This document shows, piece by piece, positions 26,421-37,369 of a DNA stretch of 64,000 bases (its first letter is position 1; every line of letters starts with the position of its first letter). This DNA comes from Psychroflexus aurantiacus. GTDB taxonomy: Bacteria; Bacteroidota; Bacteroidia; Flavobacteriales; Flavobacteriaceae. The stretch spans positions 186,001 to 250,000 of the forward strand of contig NZ_JAAIKD010000003.1 of the NCBI RefSeq assembly GCF_010820555.1, in the 5' to 3' direction. A program made the translations under genes and the position numbers. The notes beneath the pieces were generated by a model, which saw nothing but the letters and a program-made list of their open reading frames with translations, had not been told where the DNA came from and searched no databases.

Positions 26421-26445
26421 GGAATTGTATGAAATGGATGTGTTA

Positions 26446-27639
26446 TTAATCTAAAACTTCGTGAACTTTATCTGCAGCTTCTTTAAACTGAACTGCTGTT
26501 TTCACGTTGATTCCAGCGTCGTTGATAAGTTCCACAGCTTTTTCGGCATTGGTTCCCTGAAGTCTTACGATGATAGGCACTTGGATTTCATCACCCATAT
26601 TTTTGTAAGCTTCAATAATTCCTTCAGCAACACGATCACATCTGACGATACCCCCAAAAATATTGATCAGAATCGCTTCCACCTTGTCGTCTTTTAAAAT
26701 CAACTTAAAGGCTTTTTCAACACGTTTGGCATCTGCAGTACCACCAACATCAAGGAAGTTGGCAGGCTCTCCACCGGCAAATTTGATCAAATCCATAGTC
26801 GCCATCGCAAGGCCGGCTCCGTTGACCATGCAACCTACGTTTCCGTCAAGGTTTACATAGCTCAATCCAGCTTCTCTGGCTTCTACTTCGGTAGGATCCT
26901 CTTCACGAGTATCCCGCATGCTTTGGTAATCTTTATGTCTAAATAAAGCCGAATCGTCTAAGGTCACCTTAGCATCCACAGCAATGATTTTGTCATCACT
27001 GGTTTTAAGAACAGGATTGATTTCAAACAAAGAAGAATCCGAACCATCATAAGCCTCGTAAAGTGCAGTGACGAACTTGGTCATTTCCTTGAACGCTTTT
27101 CCTTCCAAACCAAAATTGAAGGCAATTTTACGTGCCTGAAAAGGAAGTATTCCAGTTGCAGGATTGATTTCTTCTGTGAAAATTTTGTCTGGTGTTTTTT
27201 CGGCAACACTTTCGATATCCACTCCACCTTCCGGAGAATACATGATCATGTTACGTCCTGTAGCTCGGTTTAGCAATACAGACATATAATATTCTTCCGG
27301 CTCGTTATCTCCCGGATAATAAACATCTTCTGTCACAAGCACCTGGTGCACTTCTTTACCTTCTTTACTTGTTTGAGGCGTAACCAAATGCATTCCTAAA
27401 ATCTCATCTGCAAGTTGCTCAACTTCTTTTAAGTTTTTGGCGAGTTTTACACCTCCACCTTTACCACGACCACCAGCATGGATCTGGGCTTTGATCACGT
27501 GCCATCCAGTCCCGGTTTCTTCAGTAAGCTTTTTTGCAGCTTCAACAGCTTCTTTAGGCGTTTTTGCGAGGATTCCTTTTTGGATAGCAACGCCAAAACT
27601 ACTTAGTATTTCTTTGCCTTGATATTCATGTAGATTCAT
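26446..27639 (-). CDS. sucC: Succinyl-CoA synthetase beta subunit
   Basis: ADP-forming subunit of the TCA-cycle enzyme converting succinyl-CoA to succinate. It starts MNLHEYQGKEILSSFGV, has the ATP-grasp residues in GGRGKGGGVK, and ends with the NIFGGIVRCDRVA and VRLQGTNAE blocks. At 397 residues it is full length. sucD is not adjacent, which is common in Flavobacteriaceae. It has a well-formed promoter at 27670-27699 and a shared terminator with the neighbouring monooxygenase. Confidence 0.97.
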   Translation of the reverse strand: MNLHEYQGKEILSSFGVAIQKGILAKTPKEAVEAAKKLTEETGTGWHVIKAQIHAGGRGKGGGVKLAKNLKEVEQLADEILGMHLVTPQTSKEGKEVHQVLVTEDVYYPGDNEPEEYYMSVLLNRATGRNMIMYSPEGGVDIESVAEKTPDKIFTEEINPATGILPFQARKIAFNFGLEGKAFKEMTKFVTALYEAYDGSDSSLFEINPVLKTSDDKIIAVDAKVTLDDSALFRHKDYQSMRDTREEDPTEVEAREAGLSYVNLDGNVGCMVNGAGLAMATMDLIKFAGGEPANFLDVGGTADAKRVEKAFKLILKDDKVEAILINIFGGIVRCDRVAEGIIEAYKNMGDEIQVPIIVRLQGTNAEKAVELINDAGINVKTAVQFKEAADKVHEVLD

Positions 27640-27669
27640 AATCAGGTTTTATGATATAAATTTGGTTCA

Positions 27670-27699
27670 CAAAAGTAATAATTTAAAGTTTGGCTACAA
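27670..27699 (-). promoter_or_regulatory. sucC promoter with both elements
   Basis: Minus strand: TTG (27697-27699), 19-base spacer, TACTTTTG (27670-27677). This is the best full match to the Bacteroidota sigma-ABfr consensus in the window; the -7 box ends 30 bases before the ATG. Confidence 0.75.
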
Positions 27700-27763
27700 T
27701 AATTTAAAAGGGTTTCTTAGCATCCTAAGCAAAAGCTTGACTGATCGTAAAAAATAACAGTAA

Positions 27764-27988
27764 ATGAATTCTGGATTTCAAAAAAAAGCCTTACTTGAAC
27801 TGGCACATGCTAAAATGCATTTTGGCAAGTACAAAGGCTTCTATCTTTCGGACATTCCAGAATATTATCTGATTTGGTACAAACGCAAAGGCTTTCCAGA
27901 CAACAAGCTGGGTCTACAAATGCAGGAAGTACTCGAACTGAAAGAGAACGGTCTGGAATATATTTTAAAAAAAATCAGAAAAAGCTGA
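27764..27988 (+). CDS. DUF3820 family protein
   Basis: Small basic protein of 74 residues. The core MHFGKYKGFYLSDIPEYYLIWY followed by KRKGFP is the DUF3820 signature (FGKYKG..l.dIP..YL.W). No signal peptide. One family member was described as a quorum-sensing-regulated virulence factor in Pseudomonas, but there is no evidence for that role here. It stands alone, 84 bases before pyrG. Confidence 0.8.
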   Translation: MNSGFQKKALLELAHAKMHFGKYKGFYLSDIPEYYLIWYKRKGFPDNKLGLQMQEVLELKENGLEYILKKIRKS

Positions 27989-27999
27989 AGGATTTTTGA

Positions 28000-29682
<1,683 letters not shown>

Positions 29683-29787
29683 AACCACTGATTCTTAAAT
29701 AATCTAAGAATAAGTTTATATAAATAAATTAAATGTTGATTTTTGCACAGATTTTGAAAAAATCATTATTCACAATAGTTATAGTCA

Positions 29788-31728
29788 ATGGAAGATAAAA
29801 AGACGTTTGATAAAAACTCTATTATAGGATTTACGCTTATAGGTTTGATACTGATTTTATTCATGTACCTGAATCCGACTCAGGATGTAGCACCTGAGGA
29901 AAAGCCTGCAGAGCAGGTTGAAACCTCAGTTCAAAAAAATCCTGAAGTTGCCAGCCCCCAAAGCTCACCTTCTCTCGCTGAAACGACTGGAAGCAGTTTA
30001 CAGGACTCTGTCACTGCAGAACTCGCCAAAAGAGAATATGGTGCTTTTGCCTACTCTGCCGTAAAAGATTTCGCCAAGGATGATGCGGTTACGACGATTG
30101 AAAATGAAGTTTTAGAAATCCAAGTCAGCAATAAAGGCGGACAAATCGTTGAGGCTAAAATGAAGCAACACGACACCTACAAGGGTGAACCTGTCTATTT
30201 AATCAAAGACGGTAATGCCAGCTTCAATATTTCTTTCGAAGCAAACGATGGCCGCACCTACAATACCAGCAATCTCTATTTTGAACCCAGTTTAAGCACA
30301 GAAAACGGCAATCAGACCCTGAGCATGAGAGCAAAAGTTTCTGATATTGAGTTCCTGGAGTTTTATTATGAATTGGAGCCGGGGGATTACATGATGAATT
30401 TTGGAATTCGCTCTCAGGGTTTAAGCAATTTGATCTCCTCAGAAAACGCTAATTTGTCCTGGGAGGTGAAAGCGCTGCGAAAAGCTAAAAGTATCTCATA
30501 CGAAAATAGATATACCGAAATTGTTTACCTCTACGAGGGGGATAAAGACGATTACACAGGACAGGGAGACGAAGCCATTGAAGAAGATGAACTTATAGAA
30601 TGGATTGCCTTCAAGCAACACTTCTTTACCTCCATTTTACTCTCTGACCAGGCTTTTCCAAGCGCAAAAATGACGTCGATAAACCTGGTACAGGACGAAC
30701 AGATCGATACCTTATATACCAAAAATTTTCTGGCTGAAGTTCCTTTGAAATTGAATAACGGGGAATTTTCTGAAAGCATGAACTGGTACCACGGTCCCTC
30801 AGATTTTGACATCTTGAGCTCTTATGAACGTAAACTGGATGAAATCGTGCCTCTGGGCTGGGGTCTTTTTGGATGGATCAACCGATACGTCTTCATACCG
30901 TTCTTCGGATTTTTGAGCAGCTCACTTCCCAGTTATGGTCTGGCGATTATCGTGATGACCATTGTGGTAAGAATTGTCCTTTCCCCTATCACCTATAAAT
31001 CGTATTTATCTCAGGCCAAAATGAAAGTTTTGAAGCCAGAGATCAATGAAATCAACGAGAAATACAAGGACAATGCGATGAAGAAGCAGCAGGAGACCAT
31101 GAAGCTGTATAGCAAAACCGGAGTGAGCCCGCTGGCAGGCTGTATACCGGCGCTTTTACAGATTCCTGTGTTCTATGCGCTGTTTCAGTTTTTCCCCAGC
31201 GCATTCGATTTAAGACAAAAGGGCTTTTTGTGGGCAGAAGATTTGTCGAGTTATGATGTGATTTACGAATGGGATGCTTACATACCGCTGGTCTCCTGGG
31301 CTTATGGTAACCACGTGAGTTTATTCCCGATTCTGGCCTCTGTTGCCATATTTTTCTATACACAAATGACGGCTGGACAAAATATGCAGCAAAGTTCACA
31401 GCCGGGCATGCCAAACATGAAAGTCATCATGTACTTTGCTCCACTGGTTATGCTTATCTTTTTCAACAACTATGCGAGTGGTTTATCACTCTATTACTTC
31501 ATTTCGAATTTGATTACGATAGGCATCATGCTGGTTATCAAACATGTGATTATCGATGAAAATAAAATCTTAGCCAAAATCGAGGAGAAAAAGAAAAAGC
31601 CTAAGAAGAAAGGTAAGTTTGGTAGAAAATTCCAGGAAATTATGGAACAGGCTGCCGAACAACAAAAAAAGAAACAAGGCGTAAAGGAAGATGACAAAAA
31701 AGGCTCTAAGAAAATAGACAAAAAGTAG
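29788..31728 (+). CDS. yidC: Membrane protein insertase YidC
   Basis: Inserts membrane proteins alone or with the Sec translocon. N-terminal helix (about 14-31), a large periplasmic beta domain (about 100-350), then five conserved hydrophobic helices beginning near residue 362 with the GWGLFGWINRYVFIP block, and a cytoplasmic tail of about 50 mostly Lys residues. The tail suits ribosome contact. At 646 residues it is typical of Gram-negative Bacteroidota. A strong terminator follows. Confidence 0.97.
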   Translation: MEDKKTFDKNSIIGFTLIGLILILFMYLNPTQDVAPEEKPAEQVETSVQKNPEVASPQSSPSLAETTGSSLQDSVTAELAKREYGAFAYSAVKDFAKDDAVTTIENEVLEIQVSNKGGQIVEAKMKQHDTYKGEPVYLIKDGNASFNISFEANDGRTYNTSNLYFEPSLSTENGNQTLSMRAKVSDIEFLEFYYELEPGDYMMNFGIRSQGLSNLISSENANLSWEVKALRKAKSISYENRYTEIVYLYEGDKDDYTGQGDEAIEEDELIEWIAFKQHFFTSILLSDQAFPSAKMTSINLVQDEQIDTLYTKNFLAEVPLKLNNGEFSESMNWYHGPSDFDILSSYERKLDEIVPLGWGLFGWINRYVFIPFFGFLSSSLPSYGLAIIVMTIVVRIVLSPITYKSYLSQAKMKVLKPEINEINEKYKDNAMKKQQETMKLYSKTGVSPLAGCIPALLQIPVFYALFQFFPSAFDLRQKGFLWAEDLSSYDVIYEWDAYIPLVSWAYGNHVSLFPILASVAIFFYTQMTAGQNMQQSSQPGMPNMKVIMYFAPLVMLIFFNNYASGLSLYYFISNLITIGIMLVIKHVIIDENKILAKIEEKKKKPKKKGKFGRKFQEIMEQAAEQQKKKQGVKEDDKKGSKKIDKK

Positions 31729-31750
31729 TTTTTCCTAAACAAACACCATA

Positions 31751-31781
31751 AAAAAAGGAGTCCAAACGGACTCCTTTTTTT
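31751..31781 (+). terminator. yidC terminator
   Basis: GGAGTCC (31757-31763) pairs with GGACTCC (31768-31774) around AAAC, followed by a 7-base T run; the preceding A run lets it serve the minus strand as well. Confidence 0.85.
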
Positions 31782-31803
31782 ATGTAAAAGATTAGTGTGA
31801 AAA

Positions 31804-33117
31804 TTAATTCACGCTAATACTTCCATTCATACTGTTAGTATGGATGCCACAATAATAGGTGCTGATTTCAGCCGCTAAATCAGCAGTAAGGGTGAAATAA
31901 AACTGCTGACCATTGTCTACAAAATTGACATCCGGATCACTTTCAAATGTACCTGTGCTATTCTGACTCAATAGTCTTTCGTCACTGGCATTTCTAATCT
32001 GAAATGGATGTGCTCCTGCATTTACAACAGTTAACTCATACCTGGTCCCCACGTTTAGTGTCCACGCACTGTTATTGGTATTTAAACTTGTAGGCGTTTC
32101 ATTACCTGTAATACTGCTTACAAAATAGGCCTGAGCCCCATCATTATCCACTGTCATTTGAACAATGTTTGGTGCTGGCTCTGTTCCTAAATCTGGAAGT
32201 ATGACTGTATTCACAACATGTACAACCCCATTACCAGCCTGCACATCTGTGACTACAATTTCTATGGTTCTGTTATTTTGGTCTGTGATGGTAGTACCGT
32301 TAAGCTCAAAGCTTGCCCCTAGAGTTTCAACTGTACCACTAGGTAAATTTGAAGATGTGATATTAGCATTTGCAATAACGTGTGTATTTAGGGTAGAGGT
32401 TAATACTTCACCGCTTATATCTGCAAGAGAGCCTAATTCCAACTCGTTTAACAAGGCCGTAAAGGCATCATTTGTTGGAGCAAATACAGTAAATGGTGCA
32501 GGGGTATCAAAAGAACTTAAGGTTCCTACAAAATCTGGTTGATCATCTCTGGTTAAGGCCTGTACTAAAACTTCAAAAGTTGAATCTGCAGTTGCAAAGG
32601 TTGTTACATTCGGGATTGTAATCACTTCATCAACAACGTGAACTACGCCATTGGTTGCCAGATTATTTGGACCAGTCACAGTTGAAATACCATTTAAAGT
32701 AATCTGGTTTCCAACATTGACGTATAAACTCAATTGATTTTCATTTCCGGAAAGCTGTTCAGTTGCCAAAGTAGTCACATAGGACGTCGATAAATTCTCA
32801 GATTGAGCTGCTCCTTCCAGAACATGATTCAAAAGTATATTTCTGAGCTGATCCGTTGTAAGTCCTGACGTGCTAATATTACCGAAGGCCTCATCTGTTG
32901 GCGCAAAGATGGTATAAGCACCCTGATTCAGGGTCTGACTCAAACCCGTGTCTTCCAGTAATTGTTCAAGGATGGTATGGTTCGGACTATCCTGAATGAT
33001 TTCCAGAGTGGTCACCTCTTCAGTAATAGGCACTGCTGCATCATCATCTTCGCAACCCGCGAAGATCATTAGACCTATCAGAAACATAAATTTAACTAGT
33101 GTGTTTTTCGTTTTCAT
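31804..33117 (-). CDS. Lipoprotein with two fasciclin domains and a C-terminal cupredoxin-like domain
   Basis: 437 residues. The lipobox FAGC puts the lipidated Cys at 22. Two FAS1 domains follow, about 34-168 and 169-309. Each has the YTIFAPTDEAF or FTVFAPTNDAF block and the NGVVHVVDEVI or NGVVHVVNTVI block. The last 120 residues look like a type 1 copper domain: His370 in GAHPFQI, then Cys423, His426 and Met430 in YYCGIHTNSM. FAS1 domains mediate adhesion; the copper site suggests electron transfer or copper binding, which is inference. It is a single gene divergent from mnmA. Confidence 0.85.
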   Translation of the reverse strand: MKTKNTLVKFMFLIGLMIFAGCEDDDAAVPITEEVTTLEIIQDSPNHTILEQLLEDTGLSQTLNQGAYTIFAPTDEAFGNISTSGLTTDQLRNILLNHVLEGAAQSENLSTSYVTTLATEQLSGNENQLSLYVNVGNQITLNGISTVTGPNNLATNGVVHVVDEVITIPNVTTFATADSTFEVLVQALTRDDQPDFVGTLSSFDTPAPFTVFAPTNDAFTALLNELELGSLADISGEVLTSTLNTHVIANANITSSNLPSGTVETLGASFELNGTTITDQNNRTIEIVVTDVQAGNGVVHVVNTVILPDLGTEPAPNIVQMTVDNDGAQAYFVSSITGNETPTSLNTNNSAWTLNVGTRYELTVVNAGAHPFQIRNASDERLLSQNSTGTFESDPDVNFVDNGQQFYFTLTADLAAEISTYYCGIHTNSMNGSISVN

Positions 33118-33130
33118 AGCATTTTTTTTT

Positions 33131-33138
33131 CAAATCTA
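33131..33138 (-). promoter_or_regulatory. Fasciclin lipoprotein -7 box
   Basis: TAGATTTG on the minus strand, 13 bases before the ATG. Confidence 0.5.
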
Positions 33139-33246
33139 AAGGATTAGATCTATTTGTTTTGTTTAATTAAAGTTAAATATGATTAAACAAAAAATAATAC
33201 TGACGATAGCGACTCAGGTTTAGTCTAAAATCTTTGATTGTTTTTG

Positions 33247-33254
33247 TAAATTTG
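33247..33254 (+). promoter_or_regulatory. mnmA -7 box
   Basis: TAAATTTG, 17 bases before the mnmA ATG. Confidence 0.6.
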
Positions 33255-33271
33255 CAAATCAATTAGGGATT

Positions 33272-34465
33272 ATGAAAAGAGTTGTTGTAGGACTAAGCGG
33301 AGGGGTGGATTCAAGCGTTGCTGCTTATTTATGTAAAGAGCAGGGCTATGAGGTGATAGGCCTGTTTATGAAGAACTGGCATGATGATTCTGTGACTATA
33401 AGTGATGAATGTCCCTGGCTAGAAGATAGCAATGATGCCATGTTGGTTGCGGAAAAGCTGGGAATTCCTTTTCAAACGGTAGATCTAAGCAAAGAGTACA
33501 AGGAGCGGATTGTAGATTATATGTTTGCCGAATACGAAAAAGGAAGAACGCCCAATCCGGATGTACTTTGCAACAGAGAAATAAAATTTGATGTCTTTAT
33601 GGATATAGCCACTTCTCTGGGAGCAGATTATGTAGCGACCGGACACTACTGCAGAAAAGACAGTATAGAAAAAGAAGGCAAGACGCAGTACAGACTATTG
33701 GCAGGAAAAGATAAAAATAAAGATCAGTCTTATTTTTTATGCCAGGTGTCCCAGCAGCAGTTAGCCAAAACACTATTTCCGGTAGGCGAACTTCAGAAGT
33801 CTGAGGTAAGGGAAATCGCTAAAGCGCAGAATTTAATCACTGCAGAAAAGAAAGACTCTCAAGGCCTTTGTTTTATTGGTAAAGTGAAGTTACCTGATTT
33901 TCTTCAGCAAAAGCTCCAGCCCAAAAAAGGCCAGGTCATAGAAATTGATTCTACACATGAGGTGTTCTCGAACATCGGGGAAACCTCGTCCAATTCAGAG
34001 TTGATCACTCAGCTTAAACAAAAAAGCAAAAAACCCGAGTTAAAACCCGAGTTTGGAAAAGTACTCGGCACACATGACGGCGCTCATTTTTTCACGAAAG
34101 GTCAGCGTAAAGGTTTGGCTATTGGCGGCACCAAAGAGCCGCTGTTTGTGATCGATACCGATGTAGAAAGAAACATCCTTTATACAGGGCAAGGCAAAAA
34201 CCATCCGGGACTTCACAAAAAAGGCCTTTGGGTAAATAATGACGAAGTGCACTGGATAAGACCCGATTTTAAACTCAGTACCGGGGATACCATGGATGTG
34301 AAAGCTAGGATTCGCTATAGACAACCCCTGGAAACTGCCAGACTTTATCAAATGGAAAATGAACTCTATGTCATTTTTGACAACGAACAAACCGCCATTT
34401 CTGAAGGCCAGTTTGTCGCCTGGTATCAGGATGACGAACTTTTAGGCTCAGGAGTAATCGCTTAA
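33272..34465 (+). CDS. mnmA: tRNA-specific 2-thiouridylase MnmA
   Basis: Adds sulphur to the wobble U34 of tRNA-Lys, -Glu and -Gln. The PP-loop [11 protein letters not shown] is at residues 8-18, the first catalytic Cys in [12 protein letters not shown] and the second in SQGLCFIGK. At 397 residues it is longer than the usual 360-370 because of an insertion of about 35 residues around 231-265, between [11 protein letters not shown] and [13 protein letters not shown]. From memory this insertion is common in flavobacterial MnmA. Confidence 0.96.
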   Translation: MKRVVVGLSGGVDSSVAAYLCKEQGYEVIGLFMKNWHDDSVTISDECPWLEDSNDAMLVAEKLGIPFQTVDLSKEYKERIVDYMFAEYEKGRTPNPDVLCNREIKFDVFMDIATSLGADYVATGHYCRKDSIEKEGKTQYRLLAGKDKNKDQSYFLCQVSQQQLAKTLFPVGELQKSEVREIAKAQNLITAEKKDSQGLCFIGKVKLPDFLQQKLQPKKGQVIEIDSTHEVFSNIGETSSNSELITQLKQKSKKPELKPEFGKVLGTHDGAHFFTKGQRKGLAIGGTKEPLFVIDTDVERNILYTGQGKNHPGLHKKGLWVNNDEVHWIRPDFKLSTGDTMDVKARIRYRQPLETARLYQMENELYVIFDNEQTAISEGQFVAWYQDDELLGSGVIA

Positions 34466-34474
34466 CCTGAACTC

Positions 34475-35425
34475 ATGACGAAAAATAGAATTACAGAATT
34501 ATTTGATATAAAATACCCCATCATCCAAGCCGGAATGATCTGGGCAAGCGGCTGGAAACTGGCCAGTGAAGTGAGTGAAGCTGGCGGACTTGGAATCATT
34601 GGCGCCGGGTCTATGTATCCTGAAGTATTACGGGAACATATTCAGAAATGTAAAAAAGCGACCTCCAAACCCTTTGCAGTCAATGTTCCTATGCTTTATC
34701 CAGAGATAGATAAAATCATGGACATCATCATCGAAGAAGAAGTCTCCATCGTCTTTACCTCGGCGGGAAACCCGAAAACATGGACGTTGCATTTGAAATC
34801 TAAAGGTATAAAAGTGGTTCATGTGGTGAGCAGTGTCAAGTTCGCCTTAAAATCTCAGGAAGCCGGTGTGGATGCAGTTGTTGCCGAAGGCTTTGAGGCC
34901 GGCGGGCACAATGGCCGCGAGGAAACCACAACCTTTACGCTCATTCCTATGGTGAAAAAAGAACTGGAAATCCCGCTTATCGCTGCCGGTGGCATTGCGT
35001 CCGGCGCCGGAATTCTTGCCGCTATGGTCCTTGGAGCCGATGCCGTGCAAATAGGAACCCGTTTTGTTGCCAGTGAAGAAGCCTCCTCACATATCAACTT
35101 CAAAAGAGAAGTTGTTAAAGCTCAGGAAGGAGACACCACCCTCACCCTGAAGGAACTTGCTCCTGTAAGGCTCCTCAAAAACAAGTTTTACGAAGACGTT
35201 GTTAAGCTATACGCCACCTCTCCTACCAAAGAAGATCTAAAAGGACTGCTTGGACGAGCAAGAGCCAAAAAAGGAATGTTTGAAGGCGATCTTGAAGAAG
35301 GTGAACTGGAAATAGGTCAGATTTCCGGACTTGTCAAAGATATTTTACCAGCCAAAAAAATTATGGAAAGGCTTATTGCTGAATTTGAAGCGGCAAAGAT
35401 TGAAGCCAGTGCCATTGAATTTTAA
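34475..35425 (+). CDS. Nitronate monooxygenase-like (2-nitropropane dioxygenase family) flavoprotein
   Basis: FMN-dependent TIM-barrel protein of 316 residues. Family motifs: PIIQAGMIWASG at the N-terminus, EAGGHNGR with the catalytic His, IAAGGIASG, and LGADAVQIGTRFVASEE. Members oxidise nitronates or act as enoyl reductases (FabK type); the sequence alone does not decide. It lies 9 bases behind mnmA on the same strand and is probably co-transcribed. Confidence 0.85.
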   Translation: MTKNRITELFDIKYPIIQAGMIWASGWKLASEVSEAGGLGIIGAGSMYPEVLREHIQKCKKATSKPFAVNVPMLYPEIDKIMDIIIEEEVSIVFTSAGNPKTWTLHLKSKGIKVVHVVSSVKFALKSQEAGVDAVVAEGFEAGGHNGREETTTFTLIPMVKKELEIPLIAAGGIASGAGILAAMVLGADAVQIGTRFVASEEASSHINFKREVVKAQEGDTTLTLKELAPVRLLKNKFYEDVVKLYATSPTKEDLKGLLGRARAKKGMFEGDLEEGELEIGQISGLVKDILPAKKIMERLIAEFEAAKIEASAIEF

Positions 35426-35440
35426 CCTTTAAAGTTCATT

Positions 35441-37369
35441 TTAATTAGCGTCTTTAGCCAGAAACTCGGCTAAATCTATAGCTTTCACGTTCAGGTCTTT
35501 TTGATATTCCAAAAGATAAATCGCATCATTTTCAAAGCCCGGGGCAAAGTCTTTCTGCACATAATTAAACTTATTTTCAGCATGCTCTGTATAGCCTTCA
35601 ATTTCTGTGGAGGCCTGAAGGGTTTTGGCATAACCAAGCCGCAAGAGCAGGTCCATCATGACATCATATCCTCGCATCACATACCGACTTGGATAAACAC
35701 CATGTTTTTGCTCAAAGGCCTGTGCATATTTGTCATCCCCAGATAATAGCTGGGTCCTGGAGATGGAGGGAAAGGTAAAATTTAAATTGCTTAAATAATA
35801 GTTGGAAATCTCGTTATCATAAAAGGAATTTCGCTTGGAAGTAAACATTCTGATATCAAAACCATCTCTGCGGAAAGAGTTTAAAAGTCCTACTGCAGAC
35901 TCAGCCAGACCTAGGTCCTGGGTTTCCAAAATAATCCAGTTGGTCCCCAGAGAATCTAACTTAGGCCTTAAATCAGACCTTTGCAGATAACCGGATTTAG
36001 ACTGGTTTACCACTTTAAGATCGGGAAAGGTATAGGTATATTTTCTTTGTATGGGTTTTGAAACGCTGTCTGATAGAATGACAAAATTCTCGTCTGTATG
36101 TGTTTTTTGAAGATACGTGATCAACACCTCCTGCATTTCTTCATCTTTAGGAAGCGTATTGAAAAGATTTCTAAATTCAAAATTTGGATTTACCAAAGGA
36201 GAAATCACAGGAACATCAGTATTGGATAGGTAACTGGCAACTACTTTCAAGCTTTGATCCAAAAGCGGACCAACCACGGCCTGGTAGTTTTTAAAATTTT
36301 CATTGAGTTGTTCTCTGACGTAACTGGGATTGTTTCTGGTGTCGTACACATCAAGATTAACACTCAGTCCTTTATTCCTCGCAGAATCGATTGCCATTTG
36401 TATACCCTCATAGAAGTCTAATGAAATTCTCAACAAACCACTATCTTTCAGTAAAGATGCTGAACTTATACTATCGATTTTCGTTCGCTCTAAATTAAGG
36501 GGCAACATCAGAGCCACATGTTTTGTGTCAAAATGTTTGAGTCTGTTTTCTAAAGCAAACTCTCTGTATTTTGAATAATTTACTTTTTCGGCCTGAGGTA
36601 TTTTCAAAACAAGACCTTCGCTTATGCCCTCAAATCTCAGGGAAGGGTTAGACTCTATCAACTCCTCTTCAGTAACATTGTAATTCTTTGAAATCGTTTG
36701 AATCGAGTTTGCAGAATCTACTTCAAGAAAAGCATAATTTTGATTTCTGATGCGTAGGGGTTCATCGGTATCGGCTGGTCGCTCAATAGTCAAAAATTGA
36801 CCTGGCTGAATTTCTTTTTCGTCTATTCCTGGATTCAGGTTTTCCAGTTCCTCAACACTTAGACCATATTTTTTAGAAATCCCGTATTTGGTCTCTTTTG
36901 GAAGCACCAAATGCTTAAGCGAATTAAATTCAGAGTTTTTTATACTTTGGTTGATATCCAGATCTTTATCCTTAAGCTCATAGGTTGGAATTCTTAAAAC
37001 GTCGTTATAATCCAGTTCCCGTTCATATAAAAAAGGATTATACGTTCTTAGGTCCTTGACCTTGAGATTATAGGTCTTGGAAATACTGTAAAGCGTTTCT
37101 TTTGGACTCACCTCATAAGCGATGAGCTGGACCCTGGGATTTAGTTTAAAATCAGGTTGTTGTGGCACCACCAGAAGCTTATCCGAAAGCCGTTTTTCAT
37201 TGAGAACATTTGGGTTTAGTTTCCTCAGGGTAGTCAAATCCACTTGAAATCTGGTAGCTACATCTTTCAAATCTTCATTTGCTCCTGGCCTGTAAGTTGT
37301 TAAGTCCTGAGCATGTAAACTCAAAGCTGAAAGCCATAAAAAAATAATACCTGATAAAACCTTTTTCAT
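35441..37369 (-). CDS. Periplasmic protein with four LysM domains and a type-1 periplasmic-binding fold
   Basis: 642 residues. The signal peptide ends about residue 21 (LSLHAQ). Four LysM peptidoglycan-binding motifs follow (about 22-70, 85-130, 150-197, 210-260), each with the T/S-x-Ysisk..l...LNP pattern. From about 285 to 640 it resembles a type-1 periplasmic-binding protein, the Leu/Ile/Val-receptor fold (HVALMLPLNL, DFYEGIQMAID, VVGPLLD). No transporter genes are adjacent. The start ATG overlaps the guaA stop as TAATG, so the two are translationally coupled. The fold is shared with LpoA, the PBP1A activator; a cell-wall role is inference. Confidence 0.85.
   Translation of the reverse strand: MKKVLSGIIFLWLSALSLHAQDLTTYRPGANEDLKDVATRFQVDLTTLRKLNPNVLNEKRLSDKLLVVPQQPDFKLNPRVQLIAYEVSPKETLYSISKTYNLKVKDLRTYNPFLYERELDYNDVLRIPTYELKDKDLDINQSIKNSEFNSLKHLVLPKETKYGISKKYGLSVEELENLNPGIDEKEIQPGQFLTIERPADTDEPLRIRNQNYAFLEVDSANSIQTISKNYNVTEEELIESNPSLRFEGISEGLVLKIPQAEKVNYSKYREFALENRLKHFDTKHVALMLPLNLERTKIDSISSASLLKDSGLLRISLDFYEGIQMAIDSARNKGLSVNLDVYDTRNNPSYVREQLNENFKNYQAVVGPLLDQSLKVVASYLSNTDVPVISPLVNPNFEFRNLFNTLPKDEEMQEVLITYLQKTHTDENFVILSDSVSKPIQRKYTYTFPDLKVVNQSKSGYLQRSDLRPKLDSLGTNWIILETQDLGLAESAVGLLNSFRRDGFDIRMFTSKRNSFYDNEISNYYLSNLNFTFPSISRTQLLSGDDKYAQAFEQKHGVYPSRYVMRGYDVMMDLLLRLGYAKTLQASTEIEGYTEHAENKFNYVQKDFAPGFENDAIYLLEYQKDLNVKAIDLAEFLAKDAN

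Noticed and set aside
29690-29713. Terminator after pyrG
   Set aside because: The ATTCTTA/TAAGAAT stem is only seven A-T-rich pairs with no T run.
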